64,000 nt of DNA from Blastomonas natatoria (lineage in GTDB: Bacteria; Pseudomonadota; Alphaproteobacteria; Sphingomonadales; Sphingomonadaceae). Of the stretch, positions 35,812 through 45,498 are shown one piece after another (the first letter of the stretch is position 1; every line of letters starts with the position of its first letter). The notes under the pieces were generated by a model that worked only from the letters and a program-made list of their open reading frames with translations, searched no databases and was not told where the DNA came from. The DNA lies in contig NZ_QJJM01000011.1 in the NCBI RefSeq assembly GCF_003201955.1, forward strand, positions 1-64,000. The letters run 5' to 3'. The translations under genes were made by a program, and so were the position numbers.

Positions 35812-38553
35812 ATGAACCCCGTTGCCAACCAGCGCGCGATCATCGATCGCCGTGCGCTCGACGCCCGCATCGCCGAATTCGCTGCCGAACTCGGCGACAA
35901 GGCACGCATGCCGGTCGTCACGATATTGCGCGAGGCGCTGGCGGCAGGGCGCGCGGAAATTGCCGCGCGGCTGCATGCCAATCCGGCGGCGGGGCACGAC
36001 TGCGCCGCCGCCCAAGCGTTTCTGATCGATCAGATCGTCCGGCTGATCCACGATTATGTCGTGCGATTTCAGTATCCGGTCGCCAATCACAGCGCGGGCG
36101 AGCATTTCTGCATCGCGGCGGTGGGCGGCTATGGCCGGGGCGAGATGGCCCCGCACAGCGATGTCGACATCGCCTTCCTTACCCCCATGCGCAAGAACAG
36201 CTGGACCGAGCAGGCGATCGAGGCGATCCTCTATATCATGTGGGATCTGGGGCTGAAGGTCGGCCATTCCAGCCGCTCGATCGACGAGATGGTCCGCCAG
36301 GCGCGCGGCGACCTCACCATCCGCACCGCCCTGCTCGAAGGGCGCTATGTCTGGGGCGACCAGGATATCTATCGCGAGGCCTCGGTGCGTTTCTGGAAGG
36401 ATGTCGTCACCGGCACCGCGCGCGATTTCGTGTCGCAGAAGCTGGAGGAACGCGACCAGCGGCACAAGCGCATGGGTGACAGCCGCTATGTCGTCGAACC
36501 CAATGTGAAGGACGGCAAGGGCGGCCTGCGCGATCTGCACACGCTCTACTGGATCGGCAAATATATCCACCAGGTGCGTTCGGCGGCCGAACTGGTCGAC
36601 GCGGGGCTTCTGACCATGACCGAATATCGCGGTTTCCGCCGTTCGGCCAATTTCCTCTGGGCGGTGCGCTGCCATCTGCACGATATTACCGGACGCGCAG
36701 AGGACCGGCTGACCTTCGACCTGCAGCGCGAGGTGGCGACGCGGATGCGCTTTGCCGACCGTCCGGGCAAGTCGGCGGTCGAGCGGTTCATGCAGTATTT
36801 CTTCCTCAACGCCAAACGCGTCGGCGACCTGACCGGCGTGTTTCTGGCGCAGCTGGACGACCAGTTCGCCGCGCGCGACCGGCGCTTCATTCCCGCGATC
36901 CTGCGCAGGCGCCCGCGCAAGCTTTCCGGCTTCATCCTCGATCGCGGACGGCTCGCCCTGCCCCGCCCCGATTTCTTCCGCGAAGACCCGATCCGGCTGA
37001 TCGAGATCTTCCAGCTGGCCGACCGGCACAAGGTGGAAATCCACCCCAGCGCGATGCGCCAGGCGAGCATGGATGCGCATCTGATCGACCGGCATGTCCG
37101 CGCCGATCCGCGCCCCAATTCGCTGTTCATGGATGTGCTGTGCAGCCCACGCGACCCGGAACTGGTCCTGCGCTGGATGAACGAGGCAACGGTGTTCGGC
37201 CGCTTCGTGCCCGATTTCGGCCGCGTCGTCGCGCAGATGCAGTTCGACATGTACCACCATTATACGGCGGACGAGCATTCGATCCGCGCCATCGGCCTGC
37301 TCGCGCGGATCGAATCGGGCGAGCTCAAGGACGACCACCCGCTCGCCTATGACGTGATGCAGAAACTGATCAGCCGCCGCGTACTGTTCGTCGCGACGCT
37401 GCTGCACGATATTGCCAAGGGCAGGCGCGGCGATCACAGCGTGCTCGGCGCCGAGGTCGCGATGAAGCTCTGCCCGCGGCTCGGCATGACGGAGGCGGAA
37501 ACCGAGCAGGTTGCCTGGCTGGTGCGCTATCACCTGCTGATGTCGGCCACCGCGTTCAAGCGCGATCTGACCGATTACAAGACCATCGCCGATTTCGCCG
37601 CCATGGTGCAGAGCCCCGAGCGGCTCAAGCTGTTATTGGTGCTGACCGTGGTCGACATTCGCGCGGTCGGCCCCGGAATCTGGAACAGCTGGAAGCGCCA
37701 GCTGCTCGGCACACTGTTCGAATCGACCGAGGAACTGCTGCGGCTCGGCCACAAGCAGCATGGTCGGCGCGAGCGCGTCATCGCCAAGCAGGAAGCCGCG
37801 CGCGCGGCCTTGGGGATCGACGAGGCCCGCTTTGTCCAGCTAGCGCGCAAGCTCGACGACGCATACTGGATCGCCGAGCCGGACGATATCATCGCGCAGA
37901 ACCTCAAGCTGATCGATGCGCACGATACCGAGCCGCTGACGGTGGCGGCAGAATTCTATCCGGCACGCGGCGCGACCCTGGTGACGGTCAGCGCGGCCGA
38001 CCATCCCGGCCTGTTCTATCGCATCGCAGGCGGCATTCACCTTGCAGGCGGAAACATCATCGATGCGCGCATCCACACCCGGCGCGACGGCATGGCGCTT
38101 GACAATTTCCTGGTGCAGGATCCGCTCGGTCGCCCGTTCATGGAAGAAAGCCAGATAGCGCGCCTGAAGACTGCCATTGCCGATGCGCTGGCCAACCGCG
38201 TTGCCTTGACCCCGCGCCTGATCGCGCGCCCGGTCGCCCGACCCCGCGCCGAAGCCTTTAGCATCGCGCCCAATGTTCTGGTCGACAACAAGGCGTCAAA
38301 CCGTTTCACCGTGATCGAGGTCAATGCGCTCGATCGGCCTGCCTTGCTCAACCGCCTGGCGTTCGCCCTGTTCGACCTCAAGTGCATCGTCCACTCGGCG
38401 CATGTCGCCACCTATGGCGAGCGCGCGGTCGACACCTTCTATGTCACCGATCTGCTGGGGGGCAAGATCGACAGCAAGAGCCGGCTGAAGACATTGGAAA
38501 AGCGATTGCTGGCAGCAGCCTCGCAAGACAGCGAACAGGCGGTCGCGGCTTGA
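35812..38553 (+). CDS. glnD: Bifunctional PII uridylyltransferase/uridylyl-removing enzyme
   Basis: The 913-residue product has the full GlnD layout. The nucleotidyltransferase domain holds G-G-Y-G-R-G-E-M-A-P-H-S-D-V-D-I (105-120) with the two metal-binding aspartates. An HD hydrolase domain (about 475-590) has H-Y-T-A-D-E-H-S and L-L-H-D-I-A-K-G. Two ACT domains (about 720-800 and 835-905) sense glutamine. GlnD adds UMP to PII when glutamine is low and removes it when glutamine is high. A PII gene with the target Tyr51 is present at 63007. Confidence 0.96.
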   Translation: MNPVANQRAIIDRRALDARIAEFAAELGDKARMPVVTILREALAAGRAEIAARLHANPAAGHDCAAAQAFLIDQIVRLIHDYVVRFQYPVANHSAGEHFCIAAVGGYGRGEMAPHSDVDIAFLTPMRKNSWTEQAIEAILYIMWDLGLKVGHSSRSIDEMVRQARGDLTIRTALLEGRYVWGDQDIYREASVRFWKDVVTGTARDFVSQKLEERDQRHKRMGDSRYVVEPNVKDGKGGLRDLHTLYWIGKYIHQVRSAAELVDAGLLTMTEYRGFRRSANFLWAVRCHLHDITGRAEDRLTFDLQREVATRMRFADRPGKSAVERFMQYFFLNAKRVGDLTGVFLAQLDDQFAARDRRFIPAILRRRPRKLSGFILDRGRLALPRPDFFREDPIRLIEIFQLADRHKVEIHPSAMRQASMDAHLIDRHVRADPRPNSLFMDVLCSPRDPELVLRWMNEATVFGRFVPDFGRVVAQMQFDMYHHYTADEHSIRAIGLLARIESGELKDDHPLAYDVMQKLISRRVLFVATLLHDIAKGRRGDHSVLGAEVAMKLCPRLGMTEAETEQVAWLVRYHLLMSATAFKRDLTDYKTIADFAAMVQSPERLKLLLVLTVVDIRAVGPGIWNSWKRQLLGTLFESTEELLRLGHKQHGRRERVIAKQEAARAALGIDEARFVQLARKLDDAYWIAEPDDIIAQNLKLIDAHDTEPLTVAAEFYPARGATLVTVSAADHPGLFYRIAGGIHLAGGNIIDARIHTRRDGMALDNFLVQDPLGRPFMEESQIARLKTAIADALANRVALTPRLIARPVARPRAEAFSIAPNVLVDNKASNRFTVIEVNALDRPALLNRLAFALFDLKCIVHSAHVATYGERAVDTFYVTDLLGGKIDSKSRLKTLEKRLLAAASQDSEQAVAA

Positions 38554-38557
38554 GCCG

Positions 38558-38827
38558 TCAGATCTTGCCGGTCAGGATTGCCCAGCCGGCAAGACCATTC
38601 ATGCCGGTATAGACGATATAGGCAGGCAGCGCGATCGTGTAGCCCAGCGCAGCAAAGCCGAGCGCCGAGAGCAGGATCAGATATTCCAGCATATAGCTGC
38701 CCCAGCCGCGCATGAAGCCCTGGAACAGTGCGTGCATCTGCGCCGCCATGGGGTGCCCGGATTCCATCGTCGCCTTGTGCAGGGCGAAGTTGATGATGCC
38801 GCACAGGAAGATGAGAATGGTTGCCAT
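38558..38827 (-). CDS. Small membrane protein, function unknown
   Basis: The 89-residue product has two or three hydrophobic segments: the first at the N-terminus (A-T-I-L-I-F-L-C-G-I-I-N-F-A-L-H-K-A), then Y-L-I-L-L-S-A-L-G-F-A-A-L-G-Y-T-I-A. It is convergent with glnD, four bases from its stop. I do not recognise a family, but the even hydrophobic pattern and the clean start support a real gene. Confidence 0.65.
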   Translation of the reverse strand: MATILIFLCGIINFALHKATMESGHPMAAQMHALFQGFMRGWGSYMLEYLILLSALGFAALGYTIALPAYIVYTGMNGLAGWAILTGKI

Positions 38828-38911
38828 GGCGTTAATCTAACGCCATTCGCGCTGGAGTTGGAAGCCCTCAAATCGTGCTGGTCGATTTCGGGACGCCCGG
38901 GGCGAAAGGCG

Positions 38912-40219
38912 TTAACCCGCGAGCCGGACGATCTCCGCCTCCGGCTGCTGCCTCGCCAGGCGATAGACCGGCATGTCGCCCACGCCCTTGAGCGTGATGA
39001 CCTGCGGCAGTTCGAACTGCCGGTCGCCCCGCCCGCGCATCCATGTGCTCTCGGACACGGCGATTCCATCTGGATGGGCCGTGCCCTCGATGCGGCTGGC
39101 GATGTTCATCGTTTCGCCCCAGTAATCATAGGCCATGCGCGTCTCGCCGATCACGCCGCCGACCACCGGGCCGGTATGGATGCCGATGCGGATGTGCAGA
39201 TCGATGCCGGTCGCGGCGCGCAAGCCGGGCAGTCCGGCAATCACCGCCTCACCGAAGCAAATCGCGGCATCGGCGCTGTTATGTGCGGGATTGTTGCCAC
39301 CGCTGATCGCCAGATACGCATCGCCGATCGTCTTGACCTTCTCCACCCCGGTTTCTGCTGCACATTTGTCGGCGAGCAGGAAGAAGCCGTTCAGCAGATC
39401 GACCAGATGCCCGGGCGAGATCCGCCGCGACAGATCGGAAAAGCCGCAAATGTCGATGAACACCACCGAGACGTCGGGATAGGCATCGGCCACGACCTGG
39501 CCTGCCTTCAGGCGCGCGGCGACTGCGGGCGGCAACACGTTGAAAAGCAGTTCCTCGGTTTTGGCCTTTTCAGCTGCAAGCGCGCCAGACAGGAGGAAGC
39601 TCTGGCGATGCGCCTGACCGACCGACCAGTTGAGCAGCACCATCACGGAGGCGCTGGTGATGTACGTCATCGTGCCATAGAGCACGGGCACCAGCGCGCT
39701 GCCGGTCTCGATCATCACGGTGAAATAGATCGCGGCGTGCGCCGCGAGCCAGGCGCCGAACCAGCGCGTCTGCCCGGCAAAGGCAATGGCGGCAAAGGCC
39801 ATGACGATAAGACCGTTGATGGCGATCGGCGCATGCAACTGCACATGCTCGCGGTGCATTTCCTCGAACAGAAGGGCGTTTTCCGCCATGATCAGAAAGG
39901 CGACGCCGAGCAGGCTCGCAAAATCGGTCATCGGCCGCGCCGCATAGCCGCGCCAGAAGGTGGCGCCGACAAAGCCTGCGAGAATTGCGAGTATCGGCAG
40001 CAGCAGGAGCGAGAATTTCACCTCGTCTGCGCGGGAGAAATATAGCGGGTTGACCAGGGCGTAGCCGATCAGCATCGCTGCCAGAAAGCCTGCGAACATG
40101 CGCATGTGGACAACGCGCGCCTCGCGCTCTTCCGTCACGAACCGCGCTTCGAGCGCGGCATCGCGGAAACGACCAGTCCTGGTCCGCGCTACATGGGGCA
40201 TCATGTCATCCGGCTGCAT
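38912..40219 (-). CDS. Membrane-bound class III adenylate/guanylate cyclase
   Basis: The ATG at 40219 gives 435 residues. About six membrane segments (40-205) are followed by a cyclase homology domain (245-430). Metal-binding aspartates are Asp256 (V-F-I-D-I-C-G-F) and Asp300 (K-T-I-G-D-A-Y), and Lys296 sits at the purine-selecting position, which favours adenine. R-I-G-I-H-T-G-P-V-V-G-G-V-I-G and N-I-A-S-R complete the active site. It would make cAMP in response to a membrane signal. No effector gene is adjacent. Confidence 0.9.
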   Translation of the reverse strand: MQPDDMMPHVARTRTGRFRDAALEARFVTEEREARVVHMRMFAGFLAAMLIGYALVNPLYFSRADEVKFSLLLLPILAILAGFVGATFWRGYAARPMTDFASLLGVAFLIMAENALLFEEMHREHVQLHAPIAINGLIVMAFAAIAFAGQTRWFGAWLAAHAAIYFTVMIETGSALVPVLYGTMTYITSASVMVLLNWSVGQAHRQSFLLSGALAAEKAKTEELLFNVLPPAVAARLKAGQVVADAYPDVSVVFIDICGFSDLSRRISPGHLVDLLNGFFLLADKCAAETGVEKVKTIGDAYLAISGGNNPAHNSADAAICFGEAVIAGLPGLRAATGIDLHIRIGIHTGPVVGGVIGETRMAYDYWGETMNIASRIEGTAHPDGIAVSESTWMRGRGDRQFELPQVITLKGVGDMPVYRLARQQPEAEIVRLAG

Positions 40220-40335
40220 TGTCGGCTCCCCCGCCCTGTCGGCTGCGGCATGGTGCTCCCCATTAGCATGGAGGAATTGACAAAGCGGTAACGCCGCCGG
40301 AATCGTGGTTCCAACAAGCACAAGCGGAGGATGCC

Positions 40336-41508
40336 TTGACCGATTTCGACAGCTGGCGCGCACGTTCGCCCTTTTACGACGACAGCCACGAGGCCCTGGC
40401 GCAATCGGTCCGGCGCTTCGTCGCGCGCGAGATCGCCCCGCATATCGATCAATGGGAAGCAGAGGGCGAGCTGCCGCGCGAGCTGCACCGCAAGGCCGCC
40501 GAGGCGGGCATCCTGGGCCTGCGCTATCCGGAAGCCTATGGGGGCCATTCCGAAGGCTTCGACATCTTCCACGGGATGACCCAGACGGAGGAACTGGCGG
40601 CGGTCGGCGCGGGCGGGCTGTCTGCCTCGCTGATGACGCACGGCATCGGCCTGCCGCCGGTGCTGGCACTGGGCAGCGAGGAATTGAAGCAGCGTGTCGC
40701 GCCGCCGGTGCTGGCAGGCGAGAAGATCATCGCGCTCGGTATCACCGAACCGTCGGGCGGGTCGGATGTCGCGAACCTGAAGACCCGTGCCGAAAGACAG
40801 GGCGATCATTATGTCGTCAACGGCTCCAAGATGTTCATCACGTCGGGCATGCGCGCCGACTGGCTGACCTGCGCGGTGCGCACCGGCGGGGCGGGCGCGG
40901 GCGGCATATCGCTGCTGCTGATCGAGATGGACGCGCCCGGCGTTACCCGCACCCGGCTCGACAAGATGGGCTGGCGCTGTTCGGACACGGCTGCGATCTA
41001 TTTCGAGGATGTGCGCGTTCCGTTCGAGAATCTGATCGGGCCGGAAAATGGCGGGTTCATCGGCATCATGCGCAATTTCAACAGCGAGCGCCTTGGCATG
41101 GCCATGGGCTGCTGCGCCTATGCGCGGGTGTGCCTGAAGGAAGCGGCCGAATGGGCGCAAAGCCGCGAGACCTTCGGCAAGCCGCTGGTCAAGCACCAGT
41201 CGATCCGCATCAAGCTTGCGGACATGGCGCGCCGCATCGCCGCGACCCAGGCCTGGGTCGATCAATGCGCCTGGGCGGTTGAAAACGGCCGCGACCAGCC
41301 CGCGGATTTCGCGATGCTGAAAGTCCAGGCGACCCAGATGCTCGAGATCGTCGCACGCGAGGCGGCGCAGATCCTGGGCGGGGCGAGCTATATCACCGGA
41401 TCGAAGGTGGAGCGCATCTATCGCGAGGTCCGCGTCAACGCGATCGGCGGCGGATCGGAGGAGATCATGCTCGATCTGGCAGGAAGGCAGCTGTTCGGCG
41501 GAAAATGA
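40336..41508 (+). CDS. Acyl-CoA dehydrogenase
   Basis: The product starts at a TTG at 40336 behind AGCGGAGG and has 390 residues, the normal length. Signatures are G-I-T-E-P-S-G-G-S-D-V-A-N-L at the FAD and substrate site, K-M-F-I-T-S-G-M and a C-terminal E-A-A-Q-I-L-G-G-A-S-Y, then Y-R-E-V-R-V-N-A-I-G-G-G-S-E-E-I. The substrate may be a short or branched acyl-CoA, but this is not resolvable. It is divergent from the cyclase gene. Confidence 0.92.
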   Translation: MTDFDSWRARSPFYDDSHEALAQSVRRFVAREIAPHIDQWEAEGELPRELHRKAAEAGILGLRYPEAYGGHSEGFDIFHGMTQTEELAAVGAGGLSASLMTHGIGLPPVLALGSEELKQRVAPPVLAGEKIIALGITEPSGGSDVANLKTRAERQGDHYVVNGSKMFITSGMRADWLTCAVRTGGAGAGGISLLLIEMDAPGVTRTRLDKMGWRCSDTAAIYFEDVRVPFENLIGPENGGFIGIMRNFNSERLGMAMGCCAYARVCLKEAAEWAQSRETFGKPLVKHQSIRIKLADMARRIAATQAWVDQCAWAVENGRDQPADFAMLKVQATQMLEIVAREAAQILGGASYITGSKVERIYREVRVNAIGGGSEEIMLDLAGRQLFGGK

Positions 41509-41614
41509 ACGGGAATGGCGACGATTGTCGCGTTTCTGCACGATAACGGTTCGGGAAATGGTGGCTTGAACGGCCGCGTCATGGCCTGCTGCGGTGACGC
41601 GGGAGGGCCGGGAC

Positions 41615-42850
41615 ATGCATATCTTCAAGGAAGAGGGCTATATCTCGCGCATCTATTATGAATCGATGCGCGACAATTTCGAAGGTTATGCCTGGGATCT
41701 CCATCCAGACAGCAAGCTGGAGCAGGAGAGCAACCAGCAGAAGACCGATCAGCTCAATGCACTGCGCGACGAGTTCGACGAGCTTGATCCGCTGAAGGGA
41801 GCCCATCCCACGCTGGGGCAGCTGTTCAAGATCGAGCTCGCACTCGTCTGGCTTGTTCCCGAAGCCGCCCTGCGCGCCCGTTTCTGGACGATCGAAGACA
41901 GGTTCCATCGCGTGGTTCCTACGAGCGTTGCACAGTCCTATCGCTCAAGCTTTACCTCGCAGCCGATCGAGGAGGTGTCGGACGAGGTACTGCGCCAGCG
42001 GGCGCGCAATCTGCTCGACGTCATCCACGCGAATTATCTGATCAATCTCGCGCGCGAAAACTCGATCAAGCGGATGATGACGATCCTCGGCGTCATGGCC
42101 TTTGCAATCCTGATCGGCTCGCTCAGCTTCGTGTGGTTCTCGGCTGAGCTTGCGGTGCAAGGCCTGGTCGCGATCATGGTTGCCGGAATGTTCGGCGCGA
42201 TGATCTCGATCATCCAGCGGCTGCAGAAGGCGACCTCGCGTGACGCCATGGTGGAAGATGGCATATTCGAGCTCATCGGCCTCAGGGTCGGCTGGGTCAG
42301 CGTGCTGATGTCGATCGGCATTGGCGGCGTGTTCGCGCTGTTCATCTATGTTCTGATATCGGGCAATCTGTTCGACCAGCTGCTGCCGCACAGCAATAAT
42401 CCTCTTGGGGATTCGGGCGGCGGAGCATTGGGGGATGCAGGTGGCGGCGATCTTGTCGGGCTCGATGTTCCGCAAGCAGCCGCGCCCGATATTGAAACCG
42501 CCGATGCACCCGGCAACCCATCCGCCATGACAGGCGACACCGGTGCCGGACCGGTAGCGGAGGATGACCGCGCGGCAGCACTTGCCGATACGAACCCGCC
42601 CACACGCGGTCCCACATGTCCAAAACTGCCGATCTGCCCGGCGGACAATGACAGAATGTGGGTCGATCAGGTTCGTACATCGCTCGGCCTGACTGACCGC
42701 ATCGATTTCTACAAGATGATCGCTACTGCATTCATTTCGGGGTTTGCCGAGCGGTTCGTGCCCGACATCATCAACAAGCTGGGCAAGCAGAACCCCGTTT
42801 CGGCCACCGGCAGCGCGCCGGGAGCGGGCGGCGGCAACCCGACGATATGA
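41615..42850 (+). CDS. Membrane protein with helical N-domain, function unknown
   Basis: ATG 41615 follows GGGAGGGCCGG; an in-frame GTG at 41594 is possible. The 411-residue product has a soluble helical N-terminal 150 residues, membrane segments at about 154-175, 178-200 and 226-250, then a glycine-, aspartate- and proline-rich linker (265-340) and a C-terminal segment with T-C-P-K-L-P-I-C-P-A-D and a final helix. The F-I-S-G-F-A-E-R-F-V-P-D tail resembles tails that I have seen in uncharacterised membrane proteins. No function is assigned. It precedes another unknown gene by 91 bases. Confidence 0.7.
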   Translation: MHIFKEEGYISRIYYESMRDNFEGYAWDLHPDSKLEQESNQQKTDQLNALRDEFDELDPLKGAHPTLGQLFKIELALVWLVPEAALRARFWTIEDRFHRVVPTSVAQSYRSSFTSQPIEEVSDEVLRQRARNLLDVIHANYLINLARENSIKRMMTILGVMAFAILIGSLSFVWFSAELAVQGLVAIMVAGMFGAMISIIQRLQKATSRDAMVEDGIFELIGLRVGWVSVLMSIGIGGVFALFIYVLISGNLFDQLLPHSNNPLGDSGGGALGDAGGGDLVGLDVPQAAAPDIETADAPGNPSAMTGDTGAGPVAEDDRAAALADTNPPTRGPTCPKLPICPADNDRMWVDQVRTSLGLTDRIDFYKMIATAFISGFAERFVPDIINKLGKQNPVSATGSAPGAGGGNPTI

Positions 42851-42941
42851 CCTGGCGCACTGCGGCCAGGACTCCCCCCGGCTAGAGGACAATGCTATCA
42901 GGCGACTCGCCTGCATGTCCTTGTTCCCAGAGGAGTCCATC

Positions 42942-44183
42942 ATGCCCCTGCGCCTGCGTCGTCACGCCGCTCTCAGCCTTTCCGCCGCAGCCATCGCGGT
43001 GCTCGTCGCCAGCCCGGTGAGCAGCCAGCAGGCCGCTTCCCCGATCGCACGGTATGACATGGATGTCGGCACCGTCACGGGCCTGGCTGCAATGGGCAGC
43101 GGCATGGGCGCCGGTCTCTCGATGATGTTCGGCGGCGGCGGCAACAAGCAGGCGCACGAGCTGGTCTTGCGGCTCGGATCGGTCAATGCGGCGGCCGACG
43201 GCAAGCCCAGGGCTGATCATTTCATGCCTGCTGTCGCCCGGCTGGGGGCATCGGTGCCGCTGCTGACGCCCAAGCCCGGTACCCGTGTCGATACGCCCGA
43301 GGAACTGCCCCGTGATTTCCAGCGCCCCAAGGGACGGCTGCTCATCTATTGGGGATGCGGTGCCAAGGCGGGCCCCGGCCAGCCGGTGGTAATCGACTTC
43401 GCCAAGCTGAGCGCAGGCCAGATACCGCCCAACCTGTTCGCAGGCGCGATGCCGATCGATCACAGTGTCACCGTCGGCAACAGCAAGACCTATGGCGAAT
43501 GGCCCAATGCCGAGACGCGAAAGCTGCTGAGTGCGGACAGCTCGCTGCTGGGCGAGCACCGCATTGCGGGCAATTATTCGCCCGAGATCAAGTTCGCGCT
43601 GGCGCAGGATTTCATGCCCGCGATCACCGGAAAGTCCTCTCCGCTGGCGGGCGGCGCGACGCAGATCAGCTGGAACAGCGTCGCCAATGCCACCGGCTAT
43701 TATGCCTGGGTGATGACCGCAAAGGCCAACAGCAAGGGCGAATTCCAGGACATGGTGTGGTGGTCGTCCTCGGCCTCGCGCCAGTTCGGCGGGGCCCTGT
43801 GGGACTGGATCGCACCTGCCCAGGTGGCGAAGCTGATCCAGCAGCAGGTCGTGATGCCGCCGTCGCAGACGACCTGCACCGTGCCCGCCGAGGTGACCGC
43901 AGCAGGCGGCGAGTTCGGGCTCGGCAACCTCTATGCCTATGGCCCCGAAGCGAATTTCGCCTGGCCGCCGCGTCCTGCCAATGCCAGGACGCCCTGGAAG
44001 CCGGAATGGACCGCGCGCGTGCGCTATCGGTCCAACTCGATGTGGCTGCTCAATGGCCCCGACATGGACGCGATGATGCGCGGCGGCGACAGCAGCGAAG
44101 CCGAACCGCCCAAGAAGAAGAAAAAGTGCAAGGGTGGCCTTGGCGGCCTGCTCGGCGCGGTGGTCACCGGCGAGGGCTGCTGA
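42942..44183 (+). CDS. Exported protein with lysine-rich tail, function unknown
   Basis: ATG 42942 has an AGAGGAG site. A signal peptide (MPLRLRRHAALSLSAAAIAV, cleaved near S-S-Q-Q) opens a 413-residue product. The middle holds a strand-rich segment, T-Q-I-S-W-N-S-V-A-N-A-T-G-Y-Y-A-W, like a fibronectin type III repeat. Near the C-terminus is P-P-K-K-K-K-K-C-K-G-G-L-G-G-L-L-G and a final cysteine. I do not recognise the family. The product is likely periplasmic or outer-membrane associated. Confidence 0.7.
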   Translation: MPLRLRRHAALSLSAAAIAVLVASPVSSQQAASPIARYDMDVGTVTGLAAMGSGMGAGLSMMFGGGGNKQAHELVLRLGSVNAAADGKPRADHFMPAVARLGASVPLLTPKPGTRVDTPEELPRDFQRPKGRLLIYWGCGAKAGPGQPVVIDFAKLSAGQIPPNLFAGAMPIDHSVTVGNSKTYGEWPNAETRKLLSADSSLLGEHRIAGNYSPEIKFALAQDFMPAITGKSSPLAGGATQISWNSVANATGYYAWVMTAKANSKGEFQDMVWWSSSASRQFGGALWDWIAPAQVAKLIQQQVVMPPSQTTCTVPAEVTAAGGEFGLGNLYAYGPEANFAWPPRPANARTPWKPEWTARVRYRSNSMWLLNGPDMDAMMRGGDSSEAEPPKKKKKCKGGLGGLLGAVVTGEGC

Positions 44184-44257
44184 CTCCGCTTGGAGCGCCG
44201 ATATGTTCCTGCTATGTTCCCAGCGCAACCTCGAGTCGGAACAAAGGGGATGAAGCG

Positions 44258-44905
44258 ATGAGCGAGTTGATATTCTACACCAACCCCATGTCGCGCGGGC
44301 AGATCGCGCGCTGGATGCTGGAAGAGGTGGGCGCGGACTACGAGCAGCGCCTGGTGCAGTATGGACCCGAAATGAAGGGGCCGGATTACCTGGCGATCAA
44401 CCCGATGGGCAAGGTTCCGGCGATCGTGCATGACGGCAAGGTCGTCACCGAATGCGCGGCGATCTGCGCCTATCTGGCCGAAGCCTTTCCGGAAGCCGCG
44501 CTGGCCCCGACGGCAGAGGAACGCGCCGATTATTATCGCTGGATATTCTTCGCCTCCGGACCGATCGAACAGGCCGTGATCAGCCGCTCGATGGGCTGGC
44601 AGACGCCCGAGGACAAGCAGGCGATGCTGGGCTTCGGCAGTTATGAGCTTGCCGCCGCGACGCTCGCCAGCTGGCTGGCGGAGCATGATTATGTCTGCGG
44701 CGATCGCTTCACTGCGGCCGATGTCTATGTTGGCGCGCAGGTCGATTGGGGCCAGGCGTTCGGTACCCTGCCTGCCCTGCCTGCCTTTGCCGCCTATGCC
44801 GAAAGGCTGCGCGCGCGCCCGGCCTATCAGCGTGCCAAGGCGATCGACAACGAGCTGATCGCGCAGGCCAAGGCCAAAGCCGAGGCCGAAGGAGCCAGCG
44901 CATGA
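44258..44905 (+). CDS. Glutathione S-transferase
   Basis: ATG 44258 follows AAAGGGGATG. The 215-residue product has the thioredoxin-fold half with Y-T-N-P-M-S-R-G-Q-I-A-R-W and N-P-M-G-K-V-P-A-I-V, then T-E-C-A-A-I-C-A-Y-L, and a helical half with F-T-A-A-D-V-Y-V-G. The serine in M-S-R-G is the probable catalytic or glutathione-contacting residue. The C-terminus is alanine- and lysine-rich. The next gene, a GFA-family protein, overlaps it by four bases, so both probably act in glutathione-linked detoxification. Confidence 0.9.
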   Translation: MSELIFYTNPMSRGQIARWMLEEVGADYEQRLVQYGPEMKGPDYLAINPMGKVPAIVHDGKVVTECAAICAYLAEAFPEAALAPTAEERADYYRWIFFASGPIEQAVISRSMGWQTPEDKQAMLGFGSYELAAATLASWLAEHDYVCGDRFTAADVYVGAQVDWGQAFGTLPALPAFAAYAERLRARPAYQRAKAIDNELIAQAKAKAEAEGASA

Positions 44906-45321
44906 CCCGGCAGGAGGGCGGATGCCATTGCGGCGCGGTGCGCTATGCCGTCGATGCACCGGGCGAACAGGACGAACCCGCGCGCACGGCGCTGTGCCAT
45001 TGCGTCGATTGCCGTCGCTGTGCGGGTGCGCCCGCTGTCGGCTGGACGGCAGTGGCAGGCACGACCTTTCACCTGCTGAAAGGCGAGCCATCGGTCTATC
45101 GCTCGTCCGAACATGCCGAGCGCAGCTTCTGCGCGGTCTGCGGGACGGGCCTGTTCTATGTCAACGAGGCGGTGTTGCCGGGGCTGGTCGATATCCAGAC
45201 CGCAACCTTCGATGATCCCGACGCCTTTCCGGCCATGGCGCATATCCAGACGGCAGACCGGATAGGCTGGATGAGAAACGCGCACGAGCTGCCCGAGTTC
45301 GAGCGTTTTCCTGAAGGGTGA
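44902..45321 (+). CDS. GFA family (CENP-V/GFA domain) protein
   Basis: The ATGA start overlaps the GST stop. The 139-residue product has the zinc-binding pattern of the family: G-G-C-H-C-G-A-V-R-Y near the start, L-C-H-C-V-D-C-R-R-C-A-G and a later F-C-A-V-C-G-T-G-L-F-Y. The founding member binds glutathione-formaldehyde adducts, but most homologues have unknown substrates. Confidence 0.88.
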   Translation: MTRQEGGCHCGAVRYAVDAPGEQDEPARTALCHCVDCRRCAGAPAVGWTAVAGTTFHLLKGEPSVYRSSEHAERSFCAVCGTGLFYVNEAVLPGLVDIQTATFDDPDAFPAMAHIQTADRIGWMRNAHELPEFERFPEG

Positions 45322-45323
45322 GG

Positions 45324-45490
45324 AAATCCTCCCCGAGCTTGTCTCGGGGAGGGGGACCGCCGACCGCAGGTCGGTGGTGGAAGGGAAGCGGGATCGCGCT
45401 TCCCTTCGAAATGCACTCCATCCCCCGGCCCCTCCACCACCCGCTGCGCGGGCGGTCCCCCTCCCCCAACAAGCTGAGGGAGGATTTGGG
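45324..45490. repeat. Palindromic intergenic repeat cluster (family 4)
   Basis: This gap between the convergent GFA and ankyrin genes is almost wholly a nested inverted repeat. The outer arms are AAATCCTCCCC at the left and its complement GGGAGGATTT at the right; inside are TCCCCGAGCTTGTCTCGGGGA (a hairpin), and ACCGCCGACCGCAGGTCGGT with a partner GCTGCGCGGGCGGT. The folded form could stop transcription in both directions. Confidence 0.7.
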
Positions 45491-45498
45491 GTAAAGCC

